Below, in pieces: positions 23,906-35,767 of a stretch of 64,000 nt of DNA. The DNA is taken from NCBI GenBank assembly GCA_024305745.1, contig JAHRBS010000007.1, forward strand, positions 434,001 to 498,000. Direction: 5' to 3'. The notes beneath the pieces were generated by a model. It was not told where the DNA came from. It ran no database searches and was given only the letters and a program-made list of their open reading frames with translations. The DNA is from Polyporus tsugae (taxonomy: Eukaryota > Basidiomycota > Agaricomycetes > Polyporales > Polyporaceae). Position numbers and translations under genes: made by a program. The number at the start of each line of letters is the position of its first letter. Positions within the stretch are counted from its first letter, which is position 1.

Positions 23906-24501
23906 CTTGTGGTGGGTTTGGGAGGATATAACCGAGGAAGTAGGAACTGTGTCGCTCTCGAATCGAACGCGCAGGCCAGACCCTTCTCTCGATACATCGA
24001 TAAGTTAGCTTTAGATAAGGGTTGACGAAAAAAGCTGCTCACCGTCCGTCCCGTCGTCTTCGATGATGAATGAGCTAGGATGATATGGATCTCGGTGCTC
24101 TTCTGCTCGGGGGCCAGGGATGCGGGCCATGCACAGAGGCGTTTAAGCAGAGGCGACGGTGGAGGCAAGGTGGAGGAGAGGTGTGTAATCAAGCGCCAGA
24201 GGCAATGCAGACCAACGGGGAATGACCACGTGATGTCCAAGCCCCTGTCAGCCGCCTTCCAATGTCGTTCACGTCGAGGCGGAGGATCCACAAAGATCGA
24301 GACACTCGGAGTTGAAGCGCAGGAAGAGAGTAATTACAATGGCATTGGCAATATATTTGACTGGTGGGTACATGGTAGATTATGGGAGACGTGAATGTGA
24401 AAATAAAGGCATGGAGGAGTTAAGAACTCGGCACATGAGAGAGCAGCGCGTGGTATCTTCAAGAAGCTGGGAAAATCACAATGAACACTGCGATTGAATA
24501 A
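23906..24501. other. Spacer, 0.6 kb
   Basis: Upstream of the SUN gene and downstream of the 359-aa gene. Short frames on both strands; none convincing. Confidence 0.4.
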
Positions 24502-25713
24502 TCATTGATTGAACTTGCACTCACCGGTCTCCTTGGCCTTCGCCTTCTTACGGATCTTCATCTCCCTCTCCTGTTTCTGGAACCAAGTGTTACTTACCCA
24601 GGAAGGGCGCATAGTGCCATCCCTGTTCGTTGAGATACTAAGTCTGCGTTTGTCGTCTGGGCGCAACTGTCCTCTAACCACCCGCTTCCAGAAGTGTTGG
24701 CCATCACTCCCTTCAATCCACCACCAGATCTGCGGTTCCGATGCCTTCGGAGTGCAATGGAAGAAAATATCGCCCAGTTGCAGGAGCGGGTGTTGTGCCA
24801 TGCAGGGGGGTGGGGCCGCAAGGCTGTAACTCGCCGAGGAGTGGAACCATGTAGTCACATACCGCTTGCCCTTAGCCTTCTCCTCGTCGCTCTGCGGGAT
24901 CCTCCAGGTTTCTCGCCTGTATTGAGAACAGCCATTATCTTCATCAAGCTATCGTTGTACAGTCAGCTCAGCGACGAGTGAGAAGATGGAAGGAATGGAC
25001 TCACCCCTAAGTATTGACCGGCCAAATCCTCACCACTAGGAAGTGGCTCCATGCGCAACGAACTGCGCGAGACAGAGCGAGTAACTGGGCGCCGCTTTGG
25101 AACGAAGTCGTCGAGATGAGGAAGAGGCTCCTTCGAGGAGAGACGACTGGGGAGCGCGTCCAGCACAACTGATGACTGGCGCGATGTAGCACGGCTAGAA
25201 GGCATAGGGGGCGACGAAGATGGTGGGGATGAAGATGGCGGGGGGGTGTAAGTACGGCTGTACTGAGATTGAGGACCTATGGATGGCTGTCTCGAGGTCG
25301 CACGACTGGATGACTGGTCTGACGGAGCGGGGGTAGTCTCTCTGGAGGTCGACGTCGCCCGCGTAGATGGCGCGCCACTATGTGGCGTTGGGCTTGCACC
25401 ACGAACTGGATTTGCTGGCTGAGCGGCATTTCTCAGCGCAGAACGTTGGGGAAGGCCAGTCATTGGCGGAAAAGACTCGTCCCTGTGAGTATTGTGTGTA
25501 GAGCTAGAGAAGTGTGAGCGGGACCTGGGTGAAAGCATCATTCCACTGTGCCACTCACTCATCGTAAAACCGTCGAGTAATGGTAAGTTTAGCCTGGTGG
25601 TCGACACCTGGAGCGGGGGGGGCTGCATAAGGGAGGATGGTGACGACTCCAGGCTTAATTGGCGCACGAGCGCTGAAGGTGTAGAGGATGGTGTCGGTGG
25701 GTGGTTGGGCCAT
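24502..25713 (-). CDS. Element-borne orphan protein, 359 aa
   Basis: Not a family I recognise. Three exons (25713-25559, 25482-25005, 24948-24502) join in phase with no lesion. The first 50 residues look folded (ILYTFSARAPIKPGVVTILP). A Ser/Pro/Arg-rich linker follows (RATSRQPSIGPQSQYSRTYT), then a C-terminal globular part rich in Trp (GDIFFHCTPKASEPQIWWWI, FWKRVVRGQLRPDDKRRLSI) and a lysine-rich end (EREMKIRKKAKAKETGE) that could be a nuclear localisation signal. Same strand as its neighbours, in the element's minus-strand block. The exact 3' end is uncertain because GTGAGT close to the stop could be a splice donor. Confidence 0.78.
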
Positions 25714-25898
25714 GTTCTCAGGGGAAGGCGCTAGTTCTCCATCCGCTGAGCTGCAACTTATACTCCCCTGAGCCACTCGCCACTTGTCTCACAAAGGAAC
25801 ACACGAGCGTTGATGACAAGTCTTAATTGGTGTCTAAATGTCCACGTCTACCATACAATTGATTACAACCTATACAAGTGCTACTGCAATAACCGTTA

Positions 25899-28800
25899 CT
25901 AAGCCTTCAACTCCTTCCAGATCGGTGTAACGGCCTGTGCGACGATGTTACCAGCTTCCCCGACGAGGCTCTGCAACAGTGGACGTCTCACTAAGGACTT
26001 GACTATACGGCGTGCCCTCCAACGATCGGGATGGAAACGCTTGTGGCTCTTCATGATAAAATCGTAGTAGGCGGCAGATGTCATGTATCGCCTGGCCACG
26101 AGGAAGAACGCCTCCGTCGCTTCCCAGGAGATGTCGGCGGGCTGAGTAGCATTGGGGGAGAAAAGCACAGGCCACGGAATCTCGTAGAAGTCCGGTGGGT
26201 TGTCCTTGGTAAAGTTGGCCTTGTCGAACACCTGGCAAAGGACTTCGTACCGTTGGAACGCATAGGCGTCAGTCCAGCAACCCAGATGGGCCCATTTCTC
26301 CTGCTGGCGTTTGCGGCTCTCGAAGAGATCCGCTTCGAGGGCAGCAACATCCTCCTCGTCCTGACACATATTGACATCTGGCCCTACCTGCGCCTCCGTG
26401 TGTGCCGCCTCCCCAGTGGTACTCGTTTGCTTGTTGCGTTGACGTTGACACCTCTCCGCAGCCTCGGTGTTCTCGCGTATCCGCGCCGCCTCATCCCACA
26501 ATGGTCAATCCTTCTCCAAGTCCGCCAATTTGCGTTTTGATTCCTCGAGCGATTCCTGGTGAGCCTGTTCAGGCGCCTGGAAGGTTTCCTGACTAGCAGT
26601 CGAAGTGTGACTCCATGTGGCGCTCGCTGCGTACGCTTCAGGAGGGAGGTAGGTGAAGACGTCATGGGATCCCGTCCGCTGTGGCAGTTTGCTGAGACGT
26701 TGGCGACGCAATGCCTCCCGGCGCTGGTAGAGGCGCTGCTTGCGTTGTGCTTCCCACTTGCCAGTCTTTGATTCTACTCGGCTTGTCTTCAGACGCTTGT
26801 GCGGGTTCACAATGGTGTCGGCGTTGTCAGTCTCGTCGAGTTGTTCGTCGAGTTGTTCTGATACAGGGACAAAGTTAGGACCTGTTCCTGGAAATAGGGT
26901 GTTTAAAAACTCACGCTTCCGCTTGTCTCCGCGCGGATAGACCTCTTCAATATCTGACATGATGCAGTCGACATTGGTCGTGAAGTCAACATGGGAAGGG
27001 GGCGCCTGATGAGGTGTGTCACTCTCTGCGGTCGTCATATTGTAATCCTTCTGGCCTTCAACGTCCGGCGAGACCCCGAGACTGCACCACGTGTCAAAAG
27101 TGAACGCAGCGGGGTTGCGATTGTTGGAGAAATCAACGGAGGTCGAAGAAAGCTGAGCACGGTTGGTATGTGGCGTTCTGCACGAGAAAGAGGTGTTGAC
27201 AGGTCCTCTAAACGAGAAGCTAGAGCCGCTAGGGTCGGTATCGCTAGCTGCAGGCGCAAACGTATATTGAGAGAGGAGATCCGGAACTTGGGGATAGATA
27301 GAAGTTTGAGGGTCCCACACCATATTCACGTTCTCGGGAAGGGCTGTCTGTTCAGGATATGCGCCGGGCATTTCCACGTCAGGGTAGAGTTGCTTGCTCG
27401 TGCCGATAGAGGATTGTTGTGAGGTGCGAGAACTCTGCGCTGTTGGCGCTGAGCGGTCATCGGTGAGCGTGCCCGGCATGCTCGAGGAGGGGAAGGTGGT
27501 CGACGGTGGGCAGGCCTGATGGTGCAAAGTTCGTGGCTCCTGTGAAGACGACGCGGCTTGGGGGAGACAGCTTGGGGTAGAAGCGGGCTGTATTGGATCT
27601 AAGTATGGATGGTTGGTCTGAGAAAACAAATCCACTTACGCTTATCCTGGCGTCCTCATGTGGTTGGGCAGCAGGAATCTCCGATGCTCCTTGTTGCGAC
27701 TCTGCGGGTATGTTGGCGTTGTGGACATCAACCGTTGGGGTTGGGGTAGGCGTAGATGTTGCTGTGGGGGGTCGAGTGGGTAGATATGAATGTGATGTCT
27801 TCGGACGGATCTGTTCGTCAGAGCGCAAGGTACCGTGAATTTCCGAGGCTCCTGGCGATCCCGCAGGGTCCTCCTTGATGTCACGAACATCACCCTTAGA
27901 GATCCCGGCATCGTTGAGAGAGGGCAGAAATGGACGCGGTGACCTCGGACTAGTTTGTTCGTCGGAGGGTGGGGTTTGAACTCTCCGTTCAGAGACATTC
28001 TGTCCGGGCCCAGGGTTGACCGGCGCCAACAGAATGGGATCGTCTTCCGGGACCTCGCTTGGAGAAGTCGTTGAGGGACGTACATCCGAGGCACAAGCAG
28101 ACACCCGGTGCGTGGATGGAAATGGTGGCAAATATGAGTCTTCTACAGTAGACGATGTCCCAGGGGCACTAGAGGAGTTGCGGGAGGCTGTACGGCGTAG
28201 TCGCGGAATGCGTGAGTTGAGACTTGGATTGGTTGATGGGCGGGAGGCACACGGCCCGACGACGGGCGCCTCCCTAGTGCGGGGCCGAGGGATGCGCGAA
28301 TGAGCGCTCGTGGAAGTCGGAGGAACAGATGCTGAGCAACTTGTCCGCAAGCTTGGCTTGCTTTCTGTGGATTCCGTATTTGCCGTTGACTGGGATTCGG
28401 TGCCTGCCTGGGGAAGGGTGGTCGGAGCAGGCTGGGAGGCGGTTGCCGTGTAAGCAGGCTTCTCCATCCCTGCATTTGAGTCAAGCTCTGGGTCGCGCCT
28501 GGCAGACGGGGCGACGAGGTTCGCCGCTTTCAAGATAGGCTCCAGAACAGGCTCTGGAACTCTCACTGAGGGTTTCATCATCTCAGGCTTGATACGTGCA
28601 GCACTGGTAGAGGACTGTTTGCGCCCAACAGGGCGTTCATCAGCTCAGACACACAAGCACTCGCAGAAGACGTGGAGATTCGCACCTCAACAAGGTGAGC
28701 ATTCGCGGAACATTCAGGGATATTCATCTTTGTTCGGGCTGTCAAAGATACCAGGGGCGTGACGGGCTCAACACTTGCGTTCGTGCCATCGAGGTTGGCG

Positions 28801-31018
28801 CTCGTCTCTGTGGGCTTAGCTAGGCCTGCCGTTGTGGACGCGCCGACGCTCCCTTCTACTAGTACACAAAGGCGCGGCTGAGGCGTGCCTGCGTTATCCG
28901 TGGTCTCCAAGTTGATTGCGGGAATGAAGTTGAGGACACTAGCAATTGCGGGCTCGACGACCTTCGTGTCTGCGGGCTCGGCGACAGTCACATTTGCGAA
29001 AGCTGAGGGGATACTCGTTTGCGTGGGCACAGATTCAACAACCACCCCACGTTCAGGAATGGTCCCGTTTGTGAGCGGCTGGGGAATGCTTGCGTTCATT
29101 GGCATCGCAGTGCTCGTGCCTATGGCCTCAGACATAGCGATATCTGTCTTTGTTGGCTCATTCTCGATGACGGGGCCAACAACGCTCGGATTCACAGAAG
29201 CATGGGGGAGGCTTGTCTCCACTGGCGCGGGAGCAGGCTTGACATCGGTGGCCTCAGAGACGATAGGATCACTTGTCTTTGCGGGCTTGGCGAAGCTTCC
29301 ATCTGTGGGCTCAGAGATAGTGCTCATCTCTGTGGGCGGAGGCGTGGGTGCAGGGATGGTCGCGTTCAGCGGCGCGGTGATACTCGTCTCCGTCGGCACA
29401 GGCTCGGGCTCGTTTGTCACAGGCTCGGGCTCATTCGTGGGCGCGGTGGTACTTGTCTCCATCGGCGCGGTCGCACGCGTCCCCGTCGGTGCGGTGGTAC
29501 TCGTCCCCGTCTCCGTCGGCACAGGCTCGTTCGTCAGCACGGTCGCACTTGTCTCCGTCGGCTCAGCGGTACTCGTCCCCGTCCGCGCGGTGGTACTCGT
29601 CTCCGCAGGCTTGGGGGTGGTCGGGTTCATCGTGGTTGCACTCGTCTCTGTCGGCACGGTGCGACTCGTCAGTGCAGGCTTGGGCTTGGTCGTGTTCATC
29701 GGCGCGATGGTACTCATCCCCGTCTCCGTCTCCGTCGGCACAAGCTCAGGCACAGGCTCGGGCTCGTTCGTCTCCACGGTCGCACTCGTCTCCGCGGTGG
29801 TACTCGTCTCCGTCGGCGCGGTTGCACTCGTCTCCATGGTACTCGTCTCCGTCTCCGTCGGCACAGGCTTAGGCTCGGCCGTGTTTGTCGGCACAGTGGT
29901 ACTCCTCTCCGTCTCCGCAGACTTGGGGGTGGTTGCATTCGGCGTGGTGGTACTTGTCTCCGTCGGCGCAGGCTTGATGATCGTGTTCGTTGATGCGCTT
30001 GTGTCTTTGGGCGCGGGTGCAACTTCAACGCCTGAAGCTACAGAGACAATGACGTGCGTGAAGGAGCGAGGGGAGTCCATCTCGGCGGGCCCAGCGACGA
30101 TCACTTGCGTGGACTTGGAGGGACCAGGATTATTTGTCTTCATGTGCGCTTCAGCGCCACTATTTGACATGTCCCGGCAAAGCTTTGAGCCCTGTGTGCG
30201 CGAGAGTTCCACGCTCCCGTTCAATGTTGTCGCGCCATTTGTAGGGCGGCCACGCTGTCGTGGAACAGAGGTTGAAGCGGTGGAAGGGAGTGTACGAAAA
30301 CTGCCGCTTACATTGGTCTGAGGGTGTGACGTGGGGACAGCCAGCCCAGAATCTTGTCCAAAGTTTGGGCTCGGTGAAGGAATTGGCCCCCGTTGTACTG
30401 TATATCTAAAGGAGCCGGTCAGACGGAGAATTCGGAAGGGTTAGCGAGTTTCAACTGACTGGGAGGGTGCTGCAGAAGCATGCCCGTACATAGGCTGGTA
30501 GGAAGCCGTCGTAGGTTGATCAAATGCTTTGGCAGGCCGGTAAGATGGCTCGCGTTGAACCTTTAGGCATATGACAGGATTCAGAGGCGGCGCGAGGACG
30601 AAGCAGCCGTACGCAGGATCAAGGTTGTATATGTCCCACTGCTCTTCGGTGCAAATGATGCTCTCCCTGAAATATGGTCGGAAGATGATCGACTAAAAGG
30701 AGGAGAACAAGCTTACCCGCATATACTCAAAACCTTTGGCCAGTTTCCTCGAAGTGCTGCTCCAGGGCCGTAACGTGGGGCAGGAACAAATCGCCATCGG
30801 CTTACACCATTGGTTGTCTCAACGACAATGCGGTTTCGCACACCGGGAGGTGCTTCTTTGCCAGCATAGGGGACGTCTATGTCACCTGTAGCCGTCTGTG
30901 GGTCGAAGGTGGCAAACAGCAAAGTTGTCTGGGAGTTTTTGAGGAGTCGGGTAGATTGGGTAGGATCTAGAAGACCAGGAACAGGGCCTTGAAGGTACCG
31001 AGCTAGTCGGGAAGACAT
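25899..31018 (-). pseudogene. Very large element-borne orphan with one in-frame TGA
   Basis: Five exons (31018-30717, 30666-30460, 30405-28596, 28551-27640, 27587-25899) keep phase over about 1,640 codons. The N-terminal 170 residues look folded (MSSRLARYLQGPVPGLLDPT, YNLDPAYGCFVLAPP). A Thr/Pro/Glu-rich repeat region of about 500 residues (TETSTTAPT-like units) and more disordered sequence follow. A coiled coil and a C-terminal domain with IPWPVLFSPNA, SHKRFHPDRWRARRIVKSL and GNIVAQAVTPIW, a pattern I associate with basidiomycete orphan proteins, close it. One stop interrupts it: TGA at 26507-26505 inside the coiled coil, with the same frame continuing for 200 residues. The splice acceptor before 28551 is an unusual GAG. 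It could be a nonsense allele, recoding, RNA editing, or two genes. Function unknown. Confidence 0.72.
29330..29990. repeat. Degenerate Thr/Pro/Glu-coding minisatellite
   Basis: Irregular tandem units of about 24-60 bp on the plus strand containing GTGGTACTCGTCTCCGTCGG-like phrases; on the minus strand they code TETSTT-AP repeats of the large orphan gene. The antisense frame is also open for 478 codons, a consequence of the repeat composition. Confidence 0.7.
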
Positions 31019-31363
31019 TTTGAATAGCTGAAAGAGCGAAAACAGGGGGGCTCAAGAAAGAACACAAGTAAGTGCGTTGATTTGACCGAGGCATGGTGCA
31101 GGCTACAGGTGTTCAGAACACGCGGCGACTGACTGGAACAAAGGGACACTGGTACTCAGGTCCGCGATACCATCAAGCGCCGTCCCCACGTCCAGAGCGC
31201 CAGCAGGAGCGCTGCTGGCGCTCCGAACCAACCTAACCTGGTCGACTGGGTCGATTGGATTACTACTTCACTCAGTTGCTTGCACGACATCGTGAATTGA
31301 AGGAACTGTGCATGGCATCATATGGGAGAAATACATATGGAAATTCATGTTCAAAGCGCCTGT
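31019..31363. other. Spacer
   Basis: 345 bp between the large orphan gene start and the WD40 gene stop codon. Nothing seen beyond promoter and 3' flank. Confidence 0.4.
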
Positions 31364-33102
31364 TCAAAGCTCCGCATCATCTATAGCTAGCAGTACAACA
31401 TATATTGCGATGACAATCCACCCAGCGGCCCAGAGAAGCCTCTTCGTAAACTGTCTGGGATATTAGCATTAGCATGATGCAAATAAAATACCACGCACCA
31501 ACACAAGCCCTGCGTCTGATCGGTTCAGATCAGCAGCTATATCTCCTGCAATCACGACCTCCTTGCTCGACGTTGTAGACTCTGCCGCCTACGTTTAGAG
31601 GGTGTGAGCCAAATGAATGATCGCAAGCTTACCCTGGTCTTGCGCTTGCCACAAGATACAGATTGAAGGACTGTTCACATTGAATATGCCAGTCGCGATC
31701 AGAAGCCGATCCTGCGAAGTTACTGAGCCTCGCCTGCAGTGCGCCTATCGCATCCGAGATCATGAGACCAACCAGTCGACGGAACCCACCAGGAAGAAAC
31801 GAAATGACATACTGCGATGGCAAGAACTTTACTCCCTCCTAGAAACTGCGGTCAAGGAAAGAAAGGTGTGAGATGGGTCTAGGTCGATTACGCACTTGGG
31901 ATTGGCAGACTATTTATCTTTTTCGTCAGGTGAACATCCCATATGTTCACCTTTCCGACAGTGGTTCCACCAATGATCGCCCGCCCTTCATGAGTAAAAA
32001 TGACGGGGGTGGGCATCGGTTCTCCAATGTCGTGCTCGAAAGAGGCGACTGGTTCTTCCGTCTCCATCCGGAAGACGTCGAAGCCTTTTGTGAGATTTGA
32101 GATAGCGATGAACCTCCCGTTATCAGACAAACTAGCCCTTGCGCTAGACAGGACGGTGTCAGTAAGTGAGGACGGTGTATGGAATAGGACTCTCTGACAT
32201 CTTGCCAGGCAAGGGAATGGTGCGAACCCGAGTCCAGCGGTTTGTCTCGATCAGGCTAGAGGTTGGGTTTTCAGTAAGATTGGTAAGGAGGTAAGGAACT
32301 AGACTGAGAAAAGTCTTACTGGATGCTGTGATGCATGTAAGTCACCATCAAGAGAGGACCGTGTTGTTCTGAGGTCATCCAGTGAAGGCTGGTCACTAGG
32401 ACTTCTTCACGGGAGGTCCCTGGAGTTTGGACTCACAGGCGTATCATGATGCTGCAAACAGCGTTGCATTGTCATACGCAAGACCACAAGTGTAGACACA
32501 CTTGAGCACTCACCATTGTGATCCCATCGCCAAACCTTGAGTTCGCTCAAAGCTCCAGAAGCTACGAGGTCGCCTTGGATTGCAATGTGCTCAACTGGGT
32601 ATTTGTGAGCCCAGAAGCCGACGATGGCACAATCCTGCACAGGGGGCTAAGTGGGTAACTCTTCACACTTTGATACTGCTCGATGTCCTACCGCTGTTAG
32701 TGAAAGCGTGGAGAGGTTTCCGTCCTTGCTCCCAAAAAGAATGGACTCTACATCTCTTGTGAACCATTGGAGGGATGTAACAGCGCTATTACCATTAGTC
32801 TCATGTAACAACTTCCCGAGAGGTATCTCCCATAAACAGATCTTGGCATCCAAACCGGCGGTGGCAAGCATAGTGCCATCTGGATTGAATTTGGCGGCTG
32901 TAATGCCCTTTGTGTGGCCACCAGTCATAAAAGCAATCTCCTTGTACTTGCGCTGCATGGTGTGAATGGCGGTGGTGCGTGTAGCTGGTAGTTGGTGGAG
33001 GCTGGGAGAGGGACACGAGGGACAAACGCGAGGGACAAACGCGAGGGTCGAGCGTCCGTCTGCGGTCAAGCGGTCAGACCGTTGGCGCTTCGAACTGTTC
33101 AC
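31364..33102 (-). CDS. Tail-anchored WD40-repeat protein carried by the element
   Basis: Multi-exon WD40 protein whose exons can be joined without a lesion from 33102 to the TGA at 31366-31364. Propeller phrases in order: GHTKGITAAKFNPDGTMLAT with LDAKICLWEIP; SGALSELKVWRWDHNG; EEVLVTSLHWM; ASLSDNGRFIAISNLTKGFD; FTHEGRAIIGGTTVGKVNIW; and a last blade GSKVLAIADRLLIATG reconstructed across two introns. After a Ser/Thr linker the last exon encodes one hydrophobic helix (LLWAAGWIVIAIYVVLLAI) six residues from the end, a classic tail anchor. Related orphan WD40 proteins are abundant in Agaricomycetes. Probable location is the ER or nuclear envelope; the partner is unknown. Splice sites near 31,640-31,900 are the least certain. 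Confidence 0.78.
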
Positions 33103-33627
33103 ATTGTCGAGGTTTTCGGAACCGTGATGTTCGTTCTGTGCTATTCAAACACTTGTTAGCATCATTGTTAATAACAAAAGATGAGTTATTAGATGCTTTG
33201 AAGCAATGAAAGGTCATCCAACTACAATGTTTCCCTTTACGCCGAAACCCACCTCAAGCGCCCGCGAATGGCCTCGCGCACTGGTACGGTGGTCAGGCGC
33301 CCGTTCCTACGCCCTACTTTCCAGAGTTTTCCGGACCGCATATCTATCGCTTTTGGTTTACTTTTTGTCCCCCTGTATGTGTCATGGTTACAGGTGTGCT
33401 TTATAAATAGTTGTAGCTCGCAGTCTCCCTTCTTGGCAACCTCAACCTCACTTCGAAACAGCGCGTTCTGGTAGTACGGCGGCGATGGTAGTACACCGGG
33501 TAAGGACGTCCGACGGTGTGGCGTCCCCCACCCACTGCTCCGCAAGTCTCGTCCCCCCGCGACATAGATCAGTCTTCCCGCAAGTCTCCCATCATTGGCA
33601 ATCACATACAAAAAGGAACAACAAGAG
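33103..33627. other. Spacer between WD40 and orphan gene
   Basis: 525 bp. A minus-strand frame covers much of it but has no domain and no splice partners. A short duplication (GAGGGACAAACGC twice) lies near 33,015-33,045 at the gene start. Confidence 0.4.
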
Positions 33628-35767
33628 CTACAGAAGGTTGAAGAAAGCTGTCACACGAGACTGGTTACCAGGAATATGTTTCTGTCCTTTCCGTGGCTGC
33701 CCGCCTTGGCCGTTGCTCCCAACCTTTGCCTTCTTCCGAAGAGCGTGGCCATGATCGGCAGCCTGTGAACGCTTCCGCTTATTCCCAACGGTTTCTCCAG
33801 TACCAGCAACCGCGGCGATCGTAGCAGGTGCGCTGGTGCGCTGGGCAGCATCGGCTGCAGCGTCATCGCACCGACGTGCATCAATAGCCTTCTTGAGGTT
33901 ATCAAGCAAATTCCGATGTTCTTGCAGTTGCGCCGTCGATGGGTCCTTCCTGGGCCGTCCGGAGTTGCCTGTAAGGTGCTGGTGGTCGAAAAATCATGAA
34001 TCAAATCATACAATACGACTACTAGAACCGAACTGACCCTCGGAACTGTGCCTCGCTGACGCGGTATGTTAGGATCCAGCTGGTTGTTTTTGTAGATGTG
34101 GAACGAAGCTGGTCCCAGCACCGTTGCGAAGCCTGCCAAACGTACGTCTTCTGGACACTTCTTCTCACAATCATATCAGCATGCGTTCTCCTGCGGCGAT
34201 GCACAACACTCACCGCCAATGATGCATTCCAGCCTACACCCCAATGTTCAGGTCGGCGGGCACGGATGATTGTGTAGAACTTGTAATGCTTCTCACCCGT
34301 CGCGTACGGATCGACATACACGTGCACAGGCACATTGCGCTTGTATCGACCTTTTGCATACTCGGAAGGGTGCGCGTGGTAAGGATTGCCTGGCAAACAA
34401 GATAATTTAAACATTATGTCGCGCAAACGAACAAGCCCAACACACCCATCACATGGTTTGGGTTTAATAAGCCTTGCTCGACGTATGAGTTATACAGCGT
34501 GGACGGCATCTTGGAAACGAACGCCTTACGGAACACCTTGACATATTGGTTGAGGTATTTCTGATCGCTGTGGTGATTGTGCGCGAAGGGCGACGAGTGG
34601 TTAGAGATGGTGAGGCAGTCTGTCCAGTACTTGCGCGATGTCCAGGTCTTCATATACTCCTCCAGGCCTTTCCGAAATGCTTGGTAGCGACGCCAGTCAG
34701 CGCAGAGCACGTATGGCGGGGTGCCAGGCCATAAGCCCTGCTCGTGCAGGAAGTCGACGGCTGTGTGCTTCCCAAAGCCATTGAACACGAGCTGATTGGA
34801 GCACATCTCTTTCACGAGAGAAGCGGAGTAGTCGGGGGTTTTCTTTCGAAGGATCTTCGCTCTCCAGTCGTCGAGAGCCAATGCTGCCGCTGCTGGTTCT
34901 TTGATCCAACAAGGCCCGTGCTTCGTGTCCCATATCGTCCCCCAAAGCTGAGTAAGACATCGGTCAGTGTTCATTACCACTACGACGAGAGACGCAACAC
35001 ATGAATAACATACCTCGCCATTGGGTTTGAGGTCGTCCGCGGTCCAGTCCCGCCCTAGTGCAATGATCTTCAGGCGTACGATGCGTGAGAAATCGGAAAT
35101 CATGAACACAGACTCGTTGCCGATCACCGCCGCAGGAACGTTGATTGGTTGGCATCCGTCCTCCCGCTTTGAGGGTCGTGCCCCTTGGACCGTAAAGTCG
35201 GACGGGATCAGGAACGAACGGAGACGTTCCGCTTTCTCCGGATCTTCGTTTGGGCCGGGGACGTTGTTCGAGATGATCTTGTCGAAGGTGTCGCGGGGGA
35301 CGAATGTTGCCGTTGCTTCGAGCCCGAAGTGTATGACAACGGCAATCTGAGAGAGATGAGCTGGGGCACAAAACATTGAACTAAACACCCTTACTGGTCC
35401 AGTCGTCAGAACTAACTCCTTTCCGCGCGAATACACGTGAATAATCCCTGTGGGGAGCGGCCTTAGAAATGGCTCCCAAGGCTGGCCTTTAGAACGCGCA
35501 GCATCGAAGACATTTGGGACAAAGTCGTCAGGAACTGGGTACAGTCCATGCTTGAAACCCAAGTCCACCACAGAACACGTGCAGTATGCCCGTTCCGATG
35601 TGCCTTCCGCAAACATGGATGGAAAAATGACAAGTTGTCCTGCAGTCGGTCGCATGATCACCAACGCTGGAAATTTGAACATCCCACTTACCAGCCACGA
35701 ATTTCTTCTCCTCCTGGTACCTGTGGACGGTGCGCTCGATGCCGCACAGAATATCAGCCTCCGGCAT
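33628..35767 (-). CDS. Element-borne conserved-looking orphan, about 600 aa
   Basis: Unrecognised family. The first five exons join in phase (35767-35692, 35639-35395, 35346-35014, 34947-34446, 34389-34214) to about 444 residues of globular sequence: MPEADILCGIERTVHRYQEE, LWGTIWDTKHGPCWIKEP, FAHNHHSDQKYLNQYVKVFR, VPVHVYVDPYATGEKHYKFY. Two further exons appear to follow, with a basic coiled region and a likely nuclear localisation signal (NKRKRSQ, LRKKAKVG), but neither joins in the expected frame with standard splice sites. The tail is therefore either frameshifted or spliced in a way I cannot see. I compared it with TET/JBP oxygenases, which ride on some basidiomycete transposons, and did not find their motifs. 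Last gene of the minus-strand block. Confidence 0.68.

Noticed and set aside
28885..30321. 478-codon plus-strand frame of Val/Gly/Ser-rich repeats
   Set aside because: Antisense of the Thr/Pro/Glu region in the large orphan gene, which has flanking exons in phase on the other strand.
34446..35767. TET/JBP oxygenase carried by the transposon
   Set aside because: Such genes accompany KDZ-type transposons in basidiomycetes, but the 2OG-oxygenase motifs (HxD...H and the downstream Arg) are not visible in this orphan.
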